A stretch of 64,000 nucleotides of DNA. It comes from CAVTWY01 sp963738575. Lineage in GTDB: Bacteria > Pseudomonadota > Gammaproteobacteria > Burkholderiales > Burkholderiaceae_C. Below, piece after piece: positions 28,367 through 37,703 of this stretch. The stretch spans positions 496,001-560,000 of the forward strand of contig CAVTWY010000004.1 in NCBI GenBank assembly GCA_963738575.1. The letters run 5' to 3'. The notes below the pieces were generated by a model, which was not told where the DNA came from, did not search any database, and worked only from the letters and a program-made list of their open reading frames with translations. The translations under genes and the position numbers were made by a program. Within the stretch, counting starts at the first letter, position 1. Each line of letters opens with the position of its first letter.

Positions 28367-28954
28367 TTGAGCCACCGCGACGCGGCGCCAGCCAACCACC
28401 GTCCAAACGCCTTCGACACCGTCGGCGTTTGGCTGCAGCGGCTGGCCACGGTGTTTGCGTGGGCAGGCTCTGTGGTGGCGCTGGGCGTGGCGCTGATGGT
28501 GGTGGTGAGCATCGTGGGCCGCGCGGTGTTCGCATCGCCCATTCAAGGCGATGTTGAGCTGACACAGCTGGGCATCGCGCTGGCCATCGCGTTGAGCTTG
28601 CCTTGGTGCCAATGGCAGCGCGCCAACATCATCGTCGACTTTTTTACCCAGCGCTTGAGTCGGCGCGCCTTGGCTGTGTTGGACGCTGTGGGTACGTTCC
28701 TGATTGCTTTGATGTGCGCCTTGCTGGCATGGCGCAGTGCCGTGGGTGCGGTGGCGGTGCGGCAAGCGCAGGAAACCACCATGATCCTGTCGCTGCCGAT
28801 GTGGTGGACTTATGCCTCCTTGGCGCCTGGCCTTGCGCTGGCAGCGGTGGTGGCGTTGTGGCAAGCTGTTGAACATTGGCTTGGGCGTGGGCAAGATTCG
28901 CGCGACGGCAAACGCAGCACGGGTGATGGTTCAGACGCAGTGAGCGCGCCATGA
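28367..28954 (+). CDS. TRAP transporter small permease (DctQ family)
   Basis: Four-segment membrane protein of 195 residues. The DctQ pattern is visible in VVVSIVGRAVFASPIQGDVELTQLGIALAIALSLP followed by QRANIIVDFFTQRL. The start is TTG 28367; no better ATG is in frame. Its stop overlaps the large permease start by 4 bp. Confidence 0.87.
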   Translation: MSHRDAAPANHRPNAFDTVGVWLQRLATVFAWAGSVVALGVALMVVVSIVGRAVFASPIQGDVELTQLGIALAIALSLPWCQWQRANIIVDFFTQRLSRRALAVLDAVGTFLIALMCALLAWRSAVGAVAVRQAQETTMILSLPMWWTYASLAPGLALAAVVALWQAVEHWLGRGQDSRDGKRSTGDGSDAVSAP

Positions 28955-30276
28955 CCCCCACGCTGGTCGGCATCACCATGTTTGCTGCCATGCTGGCGCT
29001 GATGGCGGTGCGCGTGCCCATCGCAGCGGCCATGTTCATTCCGGGTGCTGTGGGTTACTGGGCCTTGGCCAACGACGCGTCGCTGTTGAACTTGCTCAAG
29101 GGCAGTGCGGTGGCGCGTTTGTCGGTGTACGACTTGTCGGTGATTCCGCTGTTTTTGTTGATGGGGCAATTTGCCACGCAAGGCGGCTTGAGTCGGCGCT
29201 TGTTTCAAGCGGCTGCTGCCTGGGTGGGGCACGTGCGCGGTGGGTTGGGCATGGCCAGCATTTTGTCGGCGGGTGCGTTTGGCGCGGTGTGCGGGTCGTC
29301 GGTGGCCACGTCAGCCACCATCACACAAGTAGCCTACCCAGAAATGCGACGCCATGGTTATGCGGGTGGCTTGGCCACGGCCACGCTGGCCACAGGTGGC
29401 ACGCTGGGCATTTTGATTCCCCCGTCGGTGCCGCTGGTGGTGTACGCCATCTTGACCGAGCAGAACATTGCCAAGCTGTTTGCAGCGGCGATGATCCCGG
29501 GCATTTTGGCCATGCTGGGCTACATCGTGGTGCTGGGTTTGGTGTGCCGCGCCAAACCGCACTTGGCGCCACCCACACCGCGTACACCCTGGGCTGGGCG
29601 TTGGCGTGCACTCTTGGGGGTGTGGCCGATTGCGGTGGTGTTTGCGGTTGTCTTCGGCGGCATTTACAACGGGCTCTTCTCGCCCACCGAAGGCGCCGGC
29701 GTGGGGGCGGTGGCCACGCTCGCTGCAGCGCTGTTGCAACGCGAGCTCACGGTGGAGGGCTTCAAGGCGAGCTTGGTGGGCACCGCCGAAACCAGTGCGA
29801 TGGTGTTCATGATCTTCTTGGGTGCCGACATGATGAACGCCACCTTGGCGCTTACGGCCATGCCTGCCGCCCTGGCTGCGTGGGCCGGGCAATTGCAGGT
29901 TGCGCCCATCGTGATCGTGGCGGCCGTGCTGCTGATGTACGTGGTGCTGGGCTGCGTGATGGACGAGCTGTCGATGCTGCTGCTGACCATTCCTGTGCTT
30001 TTCCCCGCCATCATGGGGTTGGACCTGTGGGGTCTGCCGCCTCAAGAAAAAGCCATCTGGTTTGGCATCTTGGTGCTGATGACGGTGGGCATTGGCTTGA
30101 TTGCCCCGCCGGTGGGGTTGAACGTTTATGTCGTCAATAACTTGGCGCGTGACGTGCCGATGAGCGAAACCTACAAGGGCGTGTTCCCGTTTTTGGCCTG
30201 GGACGCGTTGCGGGTGGTGCTGCTGCTGCTGTTCCCCGTGATCAGCCTGGCCCTGGTGCGCTGGTTGTTCAACTAG
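28951..30276 (+). CDS. TRAP transporter large permease (DctM family)
   Basis: Large permease of 441 residues with about 12 membrane segments. Family markers are GAVCGSSVATSATITQVAYPEM, ATLATGGTLGILIPPSVPLVVYA and LMTVGIGLIAPPVGLNVYVVNN. It completes the DctPQM set. Co-orientation with vanA suggests uptake of an aromatic acid such as vanillate, but no motif proves the substrate. Confidence 0.92.
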   Translation: MTPTLVGITMFAAMLALMAVRVPIAAAMFIPGAVGYWALANDASLLNLLKGSAVARLSVYDLSVIPLFLLMGQFATQGGLSRRLFQAAAAWVGHVRGGLGMASILSAGAFGAVCGSSVATSATITQVAYPEMRRHGYAGGLATATLATGGTLGILIPPSVPLVVYAILTEQNIAKLFAAAMIPGILAMLGYIVVLGLVCRAKPHLAPPTPRTPWAGRWRALLGVWPIAVVFAVVFGGIYNGLFSPTEGAGVGAVATLAAALLQRELTVEGFKASLVGTAETSAMVFMIFLGADMMNATLALTAMPAALAAWAGQLQVAPIVIVAAVLLMYVVLGCVMDELSMLLLTIPVLFPAIMGLDLWGLPPQEKAIWFGILVLMTVGIGLIAPPVGLNVYVVNNLARDVPMSETYKGVFPFLAWDALRVVLLLLFPVISLALVRWLFN

Positions 30277-30466
30277 GCCCCCCGGCGCGCCAAAAAGGGC
30301 CCGTGGGCCGACGTTTGGCCCCGTTTATCGCCACCTGGTGCCGTTCATCGCGCCTTTGGCTGCTTGGTCGCAATGTGCTTTTGCAGAGGGTTGGGCGTCC
30401 CTACAGTCCACTCCATCGACTCGCAACACCCGCAACCACTTTCAGCACCCACAAGGAAAACGCATC

Positions 30467-30655
30467 ATGAACCTCACCACCAAAACCCACCGCGCTGTAT
30501 CTTTTGCTTTGGCCGTCATCACGGTGGCAGGCACCTTGCAGTTCATCGACAGCCTGGCCAGCCGCGAGCATGGCGCCACCGTGATGGCACGTGCTGCAGC
30601 CACGGTTGCCAAGGCCACCGTGCAAGGTGTGGCCTCGGTCGCCAAGCGTGGCTGA
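30467..30655 (+). CDS. Small hypothetical protein
   Basis: 62-residue protein not recognised. ATG 30467 follows AAGGAAAACGC, a plausible ribosome site. It contains one hydrophobic stretch (AVSFALAVITVAGTLQFI) and an Ala/Val-rich tail ending in KRG. It resembles in size and layout the small protein at 14703, also a short single-pass type. Convergent with glpK. Confidence 0.5.
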   Translation: MNLTTKTHRAVSFALAVITVAGTLQFIDSLASREHGATVMARAAATVAKATVQGVASVAKRG

Positions 30656-30684
30656 ATGTACCGCCAACCGACACCAACAGTTTG

Positions 30685-32190
30685 TTAAGGGGCCGTTGTT
30701 TGCCGCACCGCGTGTTCCCAGTCTTGCATCTTGGCGCGCGCTGCTTCGCGCGTGATGCGCGGCTCAAAGCGCTTGGCCACTTGCCACCGCGCTGACAACT
30801 CGTCCAGACCCTTGTAAGCGCCAACGCCCAAGCCCGCCAAATAGGCGGCACCCAAGGCCGTGGTTTCCACCACGTGCGGGCGCACCACCGGGATGCCGAT
30901 CAAGTCGGCCTGCATTTGCATCAACAGGTCGTTGCCACTGGCACCGCCGTCGACGCGCAACTCTTGCACCGGCGCGCCGCCGGCCGCCACCACGTCGCGG
31001 TTCATCGCGTCCAGCAGGGCGGTGCTTTGAAAGGCAATGCTCTCTAGGGCCGCGCGCGCAATGTGCGCCATCGTGCTGCCGCGAGACAGCCCCACGATCG
31101 CACCGCGCGCATCGGCCTTCCAGTAGGGAGCCCCCAGCCCTGTGAAGGCTGGCACCACCACCACGCCGCCGCTGTCGGGCACGGTTTGGGCCAAGGCTTG
31201 CACGTCGGCGCTGGCGTTGAAGGCTTTGAGGCCGTCACGCATCCACTGCACCACGGCGCCGCCGATGAACACACTGCCCTCGAGCGCGTACTGCGGCTGC
31301 GCGTTGATTTGAGCCGCGTTGGTGGTGATGAGCCCGTTGCTGGACGCCTGAAATGTGCCGCCTGTGTGCATCAACATGAAGCAGCCCGTGCCGTAGGTGT
31401 TTTTGGCCAACCCTGCCGTGAAGCAGGCCTGGCCAAACAGGGCACTTTGTTGATCTCCCGCGACACCCGCGATGGGGATGGCGGCGCCCAGCCATTGGGC
31501 GTCAGCCTCTCCCACGACGTGGCTTGAGGGCACCACGGTGGGCAGCAACTGCGCGGGCACCTTCAGTGCAGTTAGCAGGGGTTCGCTCCAGCGCTGGTGG
31601 CGAATGTCGTACAGCATGGTGCGCGACGCATTGCTGGGGTCGGTGACGTGGACACGTCCTTGGGTGAGGTTCCAGATGAGCCAACTGTCCACGGTGCCAA
31701 AGGCCAACTCACCGCGCAGCGCGGCGTCTCGGGCGCCTGCCACGTTGTCCAACATCCATGCCACTTTGGTGCCCGAAAAATACGGGTCAATCACCAGCCC
31801 TGTTTGCTCGGCCACGAGCGGCGAGAGGCCCTGGGCCCGCAGCGCCTCGCAGCGATCGGCGGTGCGTCGGTCTTGCCAGACGATGGCTCGGTGGATGGCT
31901 TTGCCTGTCTTGCGATTCCAGACCACCGTGGTTTCGCGTTGGTTGGTGATGCCAATGGCCGCCACGTCGGACGCCTGGATCTTGGCGTTGACCAGCGCCT
32001 CACGTGCCGTGGCCAGTTGGGTGTCCCACAAGTCTTGAGCCTCATGCTCCACCCAGCCCGATTGCGGAAAGTGCTGGGCAAATTCGCGCTGCGCCATCGC
32101 CACGATGCGGCCGTCCAGATCAAAGACGATGCTGCGCGAGCTGGAAGTGCCTTGGTCCAGGGCCAAGATGAAGTTTTTGGTGGGGCTCAT
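30685..32190 (-). CDS. glpK: Glycerol kinase
   Basis: FGGY-family kinase phosphorylating glycerol to glycerol-3-phosphate, 501 residues. The phosphate-binding start LALDQGTSSSRSIVFD, substrate residues in NQRETTVVWNRKTGK and WQDRRTAD, and the FGGY signature region GSVFIGGAVVQWMRDGL are all present. ATG 32190 is preferred to longer in-frame starts, which read into the neighbouring gene. No glpF or glpD is next to it. Confidence 0.96.
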   Translation of the reverse strand: MSPTKNFILALDQGTSSSRSIVFDLDGRIVAMAQREFAQHFPQSGWVEHEAQDLWDTQLATAREALVNAKIQASDVAAIGITNQRETTVVWNRKTGKAIHRAIVWQDRRTADRCEALRAQGLSPLVAEQTGLVIDPYFSGTKVAWMLDNVAGARDAALRGELAFGTVDSWLIWNLTQGRVHVTDPSNASRTMLYDIRHQRWSEPLLTALKVPAQLLPTVVPSSHVVGEADAQWLGAAIPIAGVAGDQQSALFGQACFTAGLAKNTYGTGCFMLMHTGGTFQASSNGLITTNAAQINAQPQYALEGSVFIGGAVVQWMRDGLKAFNASADVQALAQTVPDSGGVVVVPAFTGLGAPYWKADARGAIVGLSRGSTMAHIARAALESIAFQSTALLDAMNRDVVAAGGAPVQELRVDGGASGNDLLMQMQADLIGIPVVRPHVVETTALGAAYLAGLGVGAYKGLDELSARWQVAKRFEPRITREAARAKMQDWEHAVRQTTAP

Positions 32191-32230
32191 GGGGTGGGGC
32201 GGTTGAACGCAATGGCGAAGGGTAGCGTGC

Positions 32231-33478
32231 CTACGTGTGCAAGCGCAGCATCTTGCCGCTGTCGGTGAGCAGCAAAACCCAACCATCGGGCGACTGCGTC
32301 ACGCAGCGGATGCGCTCGCCCAGCGCTTTGACGACGGCAACCTCTTCGCGCTCAACCACGCGCTCACCGTCCAGCACCAGGCGCCACAACGAGGTGCCCG
32401 CCAGCGCACCCACCAACACGTTGCCACGCCAACCCGGCAAGCGGTCGCTGGTGTAAAAAATCATGCCCGAGGGCGCGATGGATGTGGGCACCCAAAACGT
32501 GGCCGGCTCCACAAATGTGGGCGCATGAACGCCGCCGCCCAGTCGGCACCCGTCACCCACGGGCTGGCCATAGTTGCAGCCATAACTGCGCGTGGGCCAA
32601 CCATAGTTGTTGCCTGCCTGCGTGCGGTTGAGCTCGTCACCGCCTTGGGGGCCGTGTTCTACCACCCACAAATCACCCGTGGTGGGGTGCACTGCGGCGC
32701 CTTGGGGGTTGCGATGCCCCACGCTCCACAACTCGGGCCGCGACCCAGCGCCAAAACTCGGGTTGCCGCTGGGCACGCTGCCGTCGCGCGCGATGCGCAC
32801 CACCTTGCCCAAGTGCCCCGCCAGGTCTTGTGCTGGAGAGCCCATTTGCCGCTCGCCCAACGTGACCCAGAGTGTCTTGTCGCTGCGAAAGACGATGCGC
32901 GAGCCAAAGTGCCCGTTGCCCGACACCTTGGGCAATTGACGAAAAATCACCGTCACGTCCGTCAAGGCATTGCCTGCCAAACGCCCACGCGCCACGGCCG
33001 TGCCCGAGCCACCACTGCCAGCCTCTGAGTAGCACCAGTACACCCAGGGGTCGCTGGCAAAGTCGGGGTCCAGCACCACGTCCAACAAACCGCCTTGGCC
33101 CGCCGCCACCACGGCTGGCACGCCGCTGAGTGGCGCCGACACGCTGCTGCCGTCGGCTGACACGATCACGATCGTCCCCGCCTTTTGCGTCACCAGCATG
33201 CGCCCGTCGGGAAGGGTGGCCATGCCCCAGGGGTTGCTTAGGGCGGTGGTGATGGTGGTGATACGCAGCGAGGTAGGGGCTGGTGCCGGCGAAGGGGCCG
33301 GAGCAGGCGGCGAGCCGGGCGGCGGTGAGCCCGCAACGGGTGCAGGCGGAGAGTCGCCGTCGGCGCTGCAACTGGCCAGCGCCACAGCCGCACTTGCTGC
33401 TGCGATGCGCAGCAAGGCGTGGCGACGCCCATGGACAAGGGACGTGGCGCGTGTGGGTTTTGGGGTACGGATGGTCAT
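32231..33478 (-). CDS. PQQ-dependent sugar dehydrogenase-type lipoprotein
   Basis: Glucose/sorbosone dehydrogenase family six-bladed propeller, 415 residues from ATG 33478. The N-terminus has a twin-Arg containing signal (RRHALLRIAAASAAVALASC) with lipobox ALASC, so export as a lipoprotein is likely, followed by a Pro-rich linker. Domain markers are NPWGMATLPDGRMLVTQKAG, GQGGLLDVVLDPDF, GHRNPQG and HGPQGGDELN. The oxidised substrate is unknown, and many family members have no proven enzyme activity. Confidence 0.85.
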   Translation of the reverse strand: MTIRTPKPTRATSLVHGRRHALLRIAAASAAVALASCSADGDSPPAPVAGSPPPGSPPAPAPSPAPAPTSLRITTITTALSNPWGMATLPDGRMLVTQKAGTIVIVSADGSSVSAPLSGVPAVVAAGQGGLLDVVLDPDFASDPWVYWCYSEAGSGGSGTAVARGRLAGNALTDVTVIFRQLPKVSGNGHFGSRIVFRSDKTLWVTLGERQMGSPAQDLAGHLGKVVRIARDGSVPSGNPSFGAGSRPELWSVGHRNPQGAAVHPTTGDLWVVEHGPQGGDELNRTQAGNNYGWPTRSYGCNYGQPVGDGCRLGGGVHAPTFVEPATFWVPTSIAPSGMIFYTSDRLPGWRGNVLVGALAGTSLWRLVLDGERVVEREEVAVVKALGERIRCVTQSPDGWVLLLTDSGKMLRLHT

Positions 33479-33736
33479 GGTGGGCGCCTCCTGGTGGGCC
33501 ATTCTGCGTTCAACCGCAAGCCCTTGGGTAACGAGATGCTTTGCATGGTTCAGCCCCAGCGCTACGTGCGCAGCGTGCAAGACGTAAGGCATCACTCTCC
33601 TGTGTTCGTCTCTTCGTACCAATGCAGCAATGTGATCGATGTCACGCGCCGCACAGCACTTGCCTTTAGAGGCTTTCAACGCCAATGGCGATCGACGACA
33701 ACAGAGACCTTGCGCAACAGCACAGGGGACTTCAGC

Positions 33737-34522
33737 ATGAATGGGATGCCTTGGAACCGTGTTCATTGGGTGATGCGTCGGGTGAGCCGCTGGGCCTTGC
33801 CTTTGGTGTTGATGCTGCTGGCCGCTGGCTGCGGCGTGATGCGACCGAGTGTGCGGCCCGACACCAGCGCGCCACCACCCGCCGCATCGAGCGGCCCGCC
33901 GCCGGCCTCGGTGGCGTTGCCAGCGCCGCAGACAGCAACCCCACCACCAGCGGCTGCCGCGCCACGCGCAGCACCTGACGCTTCAAGCGCGGCACCGATT
34001 GAAGTGACGCCAAGAATTGATCGCATCAACGAGGGCCAACCCAATGCGCCCTACGTGATCAACGGCGAGCGCTACGTGCCCCACAACCAAGACGTGTCGA
34101 TGAACCAAGTGGGTTTGGCGTCTTGGTACGGCAAGCCCTTTCATGGCCGCAAAACCGCCAACGGCGAAACCTACAACATGCACCGCATGACGGCCGCCCA
34201 CAAAACCATGCCGCTGCCCAGCTACGCGCTGGTGCGCCACCGGGGCAACGGCAAAGAGATCATCGTGCGTGTCAATGACCGGGGGCCTTTCATCAAGGGC
34301 CGCGTGATTGACCTCAGTTACGCCGCCGCCAAAGCCTTGGGCATTGACGGTTTGGGGCCTGTCGAAGTGGTTCGGCTCACGCACGAGGTGATTCGTGAAG
34401 GCACGTGGCGCACGCCCAGCTTGATGGCTGCGCGCACCAGCGCCCGCCAAACGGCCCTTGCCGCAGCGCGCCTGGGGCGTGCGTCGACGGGAAAGGCAGT
34501 GACGGTCGCTGCGGCGCATTAG
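33737..34522 (+). CDS. rlpA: Septal ring lytic transglycosylase RlpA family lipoprotein
   Basis: Outer-membrane-type lipoprotein of 261 residues: signal peptide with lipobox LLAAGC, long Pro/Ala-rich linker (about residues 40-85) and a double-psi beta-barrel domain (VGLASWYGKPFHGRKTANGE, then IIVRVNDRGPF and RVIDLSYAAAKALGI). The C-terminal SPOR domain of E. coli RlpA is absent. ATG 33737 follows AGGGGAC. The 258 bp between this start and the divergent sugar dehydrogenase gene hold no other gene that I can see. Confidence 0.9.
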   Translation: MNGMPWNRVHWVMRRVSRWALPLVLMLLAAGCGVMRPSVRPDTSAPPPAASSGPPPASVALPAPQTATPPPAAAAPRAAPDASSAAPIEVTPRIDRINEGQPNAPYVINGERYVPHNQDVSMNQVGLASWYGKPFHGRKTANGETYNMHRMTAAHKTMPLPSYALVRHRGNGKEIIVRVNDRGPFIKGRVIDLSYAAAKALGIDGLGPVEVVRLTHEVIREGTWRTPSLMAARTSARQTALAAARLGRASTGKAVTVAAAH

Positions 34523-34664
34523 CGCCACGCCGCTGCGTTCACCGCCCGCGTGGCCCTGCGTCCTCACGCCGCAGTGGGCAGCGGCGCGTGCGACACTCGC
34601 GGCCCACCCTGCAGAGGCCCGCAGCACCCACTTCGGCGTGCCCCACGCGTCGCGCTGATGCTCG

Positions 34665-35618
34665 GTGTTCAACATGACCCTGGGTGTTTTGTTCGCGCTG
34701 GCGGCGGGCCTCGTTTGGGGCTTGGTGTTTGTCGCCCCTTTGATGTTGCCCGACTACCCGGCGCCCTTGTTGGCGGTAGGGCGCTACGTCGCATTTGGCT
34801 TGGTGACCTTGCCCCTGGCCTGGTTTGACCGCGCGCGTTTGGCGCAGTTGAAGCGACAAGATTGGATCGAGGCGCTCAAGCTCTCGCTGATCGGCAACTT
34901 GCTTTATTACACCTTCTTGGCGGCAGCCATCCAGCGCGCAGGGGCGCCCCTGCCCACCATGATCATCGGCGCCCTGCCGGTGGTGATTGCCGTCTGCACC
35001 CAAGTGTTTTTGGGCCGTGGCGAGCGCCTGCCAGCCAAGCGCTTGGTGCCGTCGCTGTTGCTGATCGGTGCGGGCATTGCTTGTGTCAACCACGGCGAAC
35101 TTGCGCACCTGCAAGCATCACCCACAGGTGGCACTGACACGGCGGGTTACCTGCTGGGTGCTTTGCTGGCGGTGGGCGCCTTGGTGTGTTGGACGATTTA
35201 CCCGATCCTCAACGCGCGTTGGTTGCGCCTGCACGCCAACCGCAGCCCCAGCACCTGGGCCACCGCCCAGGGGCTGACGACCTTGCCGCTGGCGTTGATC
35301 GGGTACGGCTTGTTTTGGGTTTACGTCGAGGCCACGCAGCAACCACTGGCCATGCCGCTGGGCCCCACGCCCATGCGCTACGTGGGACTGATGCTGGCGA
35401 TGGGCCTGCTGGCTTCTTGGGTCGGCACGTTGTGTTGGAACGAAGCCAGCCAACGCTTGCCCACGGTTTTGGTGGGGCAGCTGATTGTGTTTGAAACACT
35501 CGCGGCCTTGGCGTATGCCTTGCTGCTGCGCGGCGACCCCCTCGTCGGTCTCACGCTGGTGGGTTCGGCGTTGTTGGTGGCAGGGGTGATTTGGGCGTTG
35601 CGCGGCTCGAAGGCCTAA
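34665..35618 (+). CDS. EamA/DMT family transporter
   Basis: Ten-segment DMT transporter of about 317 residues, starting at GTG 34665 or ATG 34674. It has an early glycine-rich membrane segment (LAAGLVWGLVFVAPLMLPDYPAPLLAVGRY), RAGAPLPTMIIGALPVVIAV in the first half and GQLIVFETLAALAYALLL in the second. The substrate is unknown. Its stop overlaps the end of the convergent glcF by 4 bp. Confidence 0.84.
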   Translation: MFNMTLGVLFALAAGLVWGLVFVAPLMLPDYPAPLLAVGRYVAFGLVTLPLAWFDRARLAQLKRQDWIEALKLSLIGNLLYYTFLAAAIQRAGAPLPTMIIGALPVVIAVCTQVFLGRGERLPAKRLVPSLLLIGAGIACVNHGELAHLQASPTGGTDTAGYLLGALLAVGALVCWTIYPILNARWLRLHANRSPSTWATAQGLTTLPLALIGYGLFWVYVEATQQPLAMPLGPTPMRYVGLMLAMGLLASWVGTLCWNEASQRLPTVLVGQLIVFETLAALAYALLLRGDPLVGLTLVGSALLVAGVIWALRGSKA

Positions 35619-36895
35619 ATCGCCGCTGCCAACATCTCGTCCACCAGCTCAATCCAGTGCGTCACGCGCGTGGTGGTGCCACCTTGCAGGTGTTGGATGC
35701 AGCCGATGTTGGCCGATGCAATCACTTGGGGCTGCAATGGCTCGATGTTTTTGAGCTTGCGATCGCGCAGTGCCGTAGAGAGCTCGGGCTGCAGGACCGA
35801 GTAGGTGCCCGCCGAGCCGCAGCACAGGTGGCTCTCGACGCCCATGATGGCGACGTCAAACCCCAGGGCTTCCAAGCCGGCTTCGACGTCGCCACGCCGT
35901 TGCTGGCCGTGCTGCAGGGTGCAGGGCGGATGAAAAGCAACCCGCAGCTTGGGGGCATTGGGGTCGGGCTTGCCGCCACGACGCAGCTCGAGCTTTTGTT
36001 GCAGGGCGGGCACGATCTTGGGCAGCACCTCGGACAGGTCGAGGGTGGAGTCGGACACGCGTTTGGCGCGCTCGGCATAGGCCTTGTCGTGCGCCAACGC
36101 GTGCCCGTAGTCTTTGACGGCCACGCCGCAGCCCGAGGCGTTCATGACGATGGCCTCCACACCACCGCGGTCGAGCAGCGGAAACCAAGCGTCGACGTTG
36201 CGGCGCATGTCTTTGAGGGCGCCTTCGTGGTCGGCCAGGTGCTCACGGATGGCACCGCAACAACCGGCGCCGTCGGCGACCACGGTTTGAATGCCCACGG
36301 CGTCAAGCACGCGCGCCATGGCGCTGTTGACGTTGGGCATCATCGACGGCTGCACGCAGCCCATCAGCATCAACACCTTGCGATCGTGAGGGCGCGACGG
36401 CCACAGTTTGGCGCGTGCGCGTTGCGCAGCGGCGGCGCGCGGCGGCACCTTGTGCTTGAGGGCGGCGGGCAGCAGCGGGCGCACCAGCTGGCCCAGCTTC
36501 ATCGCCGGCCCGAAGACGGGTGACGTCATGCCCTCGCGCAGGGCCACGCGCAGGCTGCGGTCGGCCAGGGGCCGCTCCACCCGGGCCTCGACCACGCGGC
36601 GCCCGATGTCAATCAGCCTGCCGTACTGAACACCCGACGGGCAGGTGGTTTCGCAATTGCGGCAGGTGAGGCAGCGGTCCAGGTGTTGTTGCGTCTTGGC
36701 CGTGGGTTTGTCGCCCTCGAGCACTTGCTTGATGAGGTAGATGCGGCCCCGGGGCCCGTCCAGCTCGTCACCCAAAAGCTGGTAGGTGGGGCAGGTGGCG
36801 GTGCAAAAACCGCAGTGCACGCACTTGCGCAAAATCGCCTCGGCTTCAGCGCCATCGCGGGTGCCTTGAAATTCTGGGGCGAGATTGGTTTGCAT
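35615..36895 (-). CDS. glcF: Glycolate oxidase iron-sulfur subunit GlcF
   Basis: Iron-sulfur subunit of glycolate dehydrogenase, 426 residues. Two ferredoxin-type clusters (CVHCGFCTATCPTY and CLTCRNCETTCPSGV) occupy the first 110 residues, followed by two cysteine-rich CCG domains (GAGCCGAIREHLADHEGA and HLCCGSAGTYSVLQPELS). It transfers electrons from the FAD subunits toward the respiratory chain. In this window it is separated from glcD and glcE by two methyltransferase genes on the same strand. Confidence 0.95.
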   Translation of the reverse strand: MQTNLAPEFQGTRDGAEAEAILRKCVHCGFCTATCPTYQLLGDELDGPRGRIYLIKQVLEGDKPTAKTQQHLDRCLTCRNCETTCPSGVQYGRLIDIGRRVVEARVERPLADRSLRVALREGMTSPVFGPAMKLGQLVRPLLPAALKHKVPPRAAAAQRARAKLWPSRPHDRKVLMLMGCVQPSMMPNVNSAMARVLDAVGIQTVVADGAGCCGAIREHLADHEGALKDMRRNVDAWFPLLDRGGVEAIVMNASGCGVAVKDYGHALAHDKAYAERAKRVSDSTLDLSEVLPKIVPALQQKLELRRGGKPDPNAPKLRVAFHPPCTLQHGQQRRGDVEAGLEALGFDVAIMGVESHLCCGSAGTYSVLQPELSTALRDRKLKNIEPLQPQVIASANIGCIQHLQGGTTTRVTHWIELVDEMLAAAI

Positions 36896-36991
36896 GGTGG
36901 TGAAGCGTCGGTCAGAACAAGCTGGCGGCCCAGGACGCCAGCACAGACGCTAGTATGACTTGCACCCCAGCGCGGCGATGCCAATGGGCCT

Positions 36992-37666
36992 TCAAACCAA
37001 CGAGTAGCTCAACACCCAGTAGTGGTCAAAGGCGAGCCATTGCACGTCGCGCGCCCGTGGACCGATCAGGCCCAAGGCCTCTTCTTGCGTTGGAAAGTTC
37101 TTCACCACCTCGTGCTGGGTGCCGTCGTCGAGCTGGCGCCATTGGTAGGTGTTGCCTTGCGCATCGCGGCGGTGAATGGGCAGGTTGCTGGTTTGCACAA
37201 AGGCGTTGTCGAGGTGAACCACACGTGCGCCGGGTTGCAGGTGGCTGTGCAGCAAATCGAGCCACCCCGGCAGGGTTTGCAGCAGCACGTGGCTCCACCA
37301 ACAACCTGAAAAAGCAGCGTCGAACTTGCGCCCACTCAAGGCTTCGAGCGTGTAGGCGTCGACCACCTCAAACGTCACCTTGTTGGCGGGGCAGGGTTTG
37401 AGGCGTGCGATGGCCAGTGTTTCGGGGCTCAAGTCGGTGGCCAGCCAGTGGGCACATTGTGCGGCCCCATGCGGCGTCCACCAGCCGGTGCCGCAGGCAA
37501 TCTCCAAAACGTTGCGCCCCGCAAAGGGCGTTGCGAGCCAAGCCTCCATCGCGCGCAGATCGGGTTGCCGCTCGGGCTTGTGATAAACGCGCTCGTAGTA
37601 GGCGGCACGTTTGGCGTAGTAAAGCGCCATGTCAGCGGGGTTGGGCACGGTGAGATTGTGCGCCAA
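36992..37666 (-). CDS. Class I SAM-dependent methyltransferase
   Basis: 224-residue Rossmann-type methyltransferase. Motif I is NVLEIACGTGWWTPH, the acidic strand-2 residue follows in LATDLSPETL, and a later strand reads FDAAFSGCWWSHV. The start used is TTG 37666; an in-frame ATG 36 bp downstream (MALYYAKRAAYYERVYHK) is equally possible. Substrate unknown. It lies between glcF and another methyltransferase. Confidence 0.8.
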   Translation of the reverse strand: MAHNLTVPNPADMALYYAKRAAYYERVYHKPERQPDLRAMEAWLATPFAGRNVLEIACGTGWWTPHGAAQCAHWLATDLSPETLAIARLKPCPANKVTFEVVDAYTLEALSGRKFDAAFSGCWWSHVLLQTLPGWLDLLHSHLQPGARVVHLDNAFVQTSNLPIHRRDAQGNTYQWRQLDDGTQHEVVKNFPTQEEALGLIGPRARDVQWLAFDHYWVLSYSLV

Positions 37667-37703
37667 GCTCGCTTGTCCTCAACGGGTTGAGGGTTCCAGC
37701 CTG

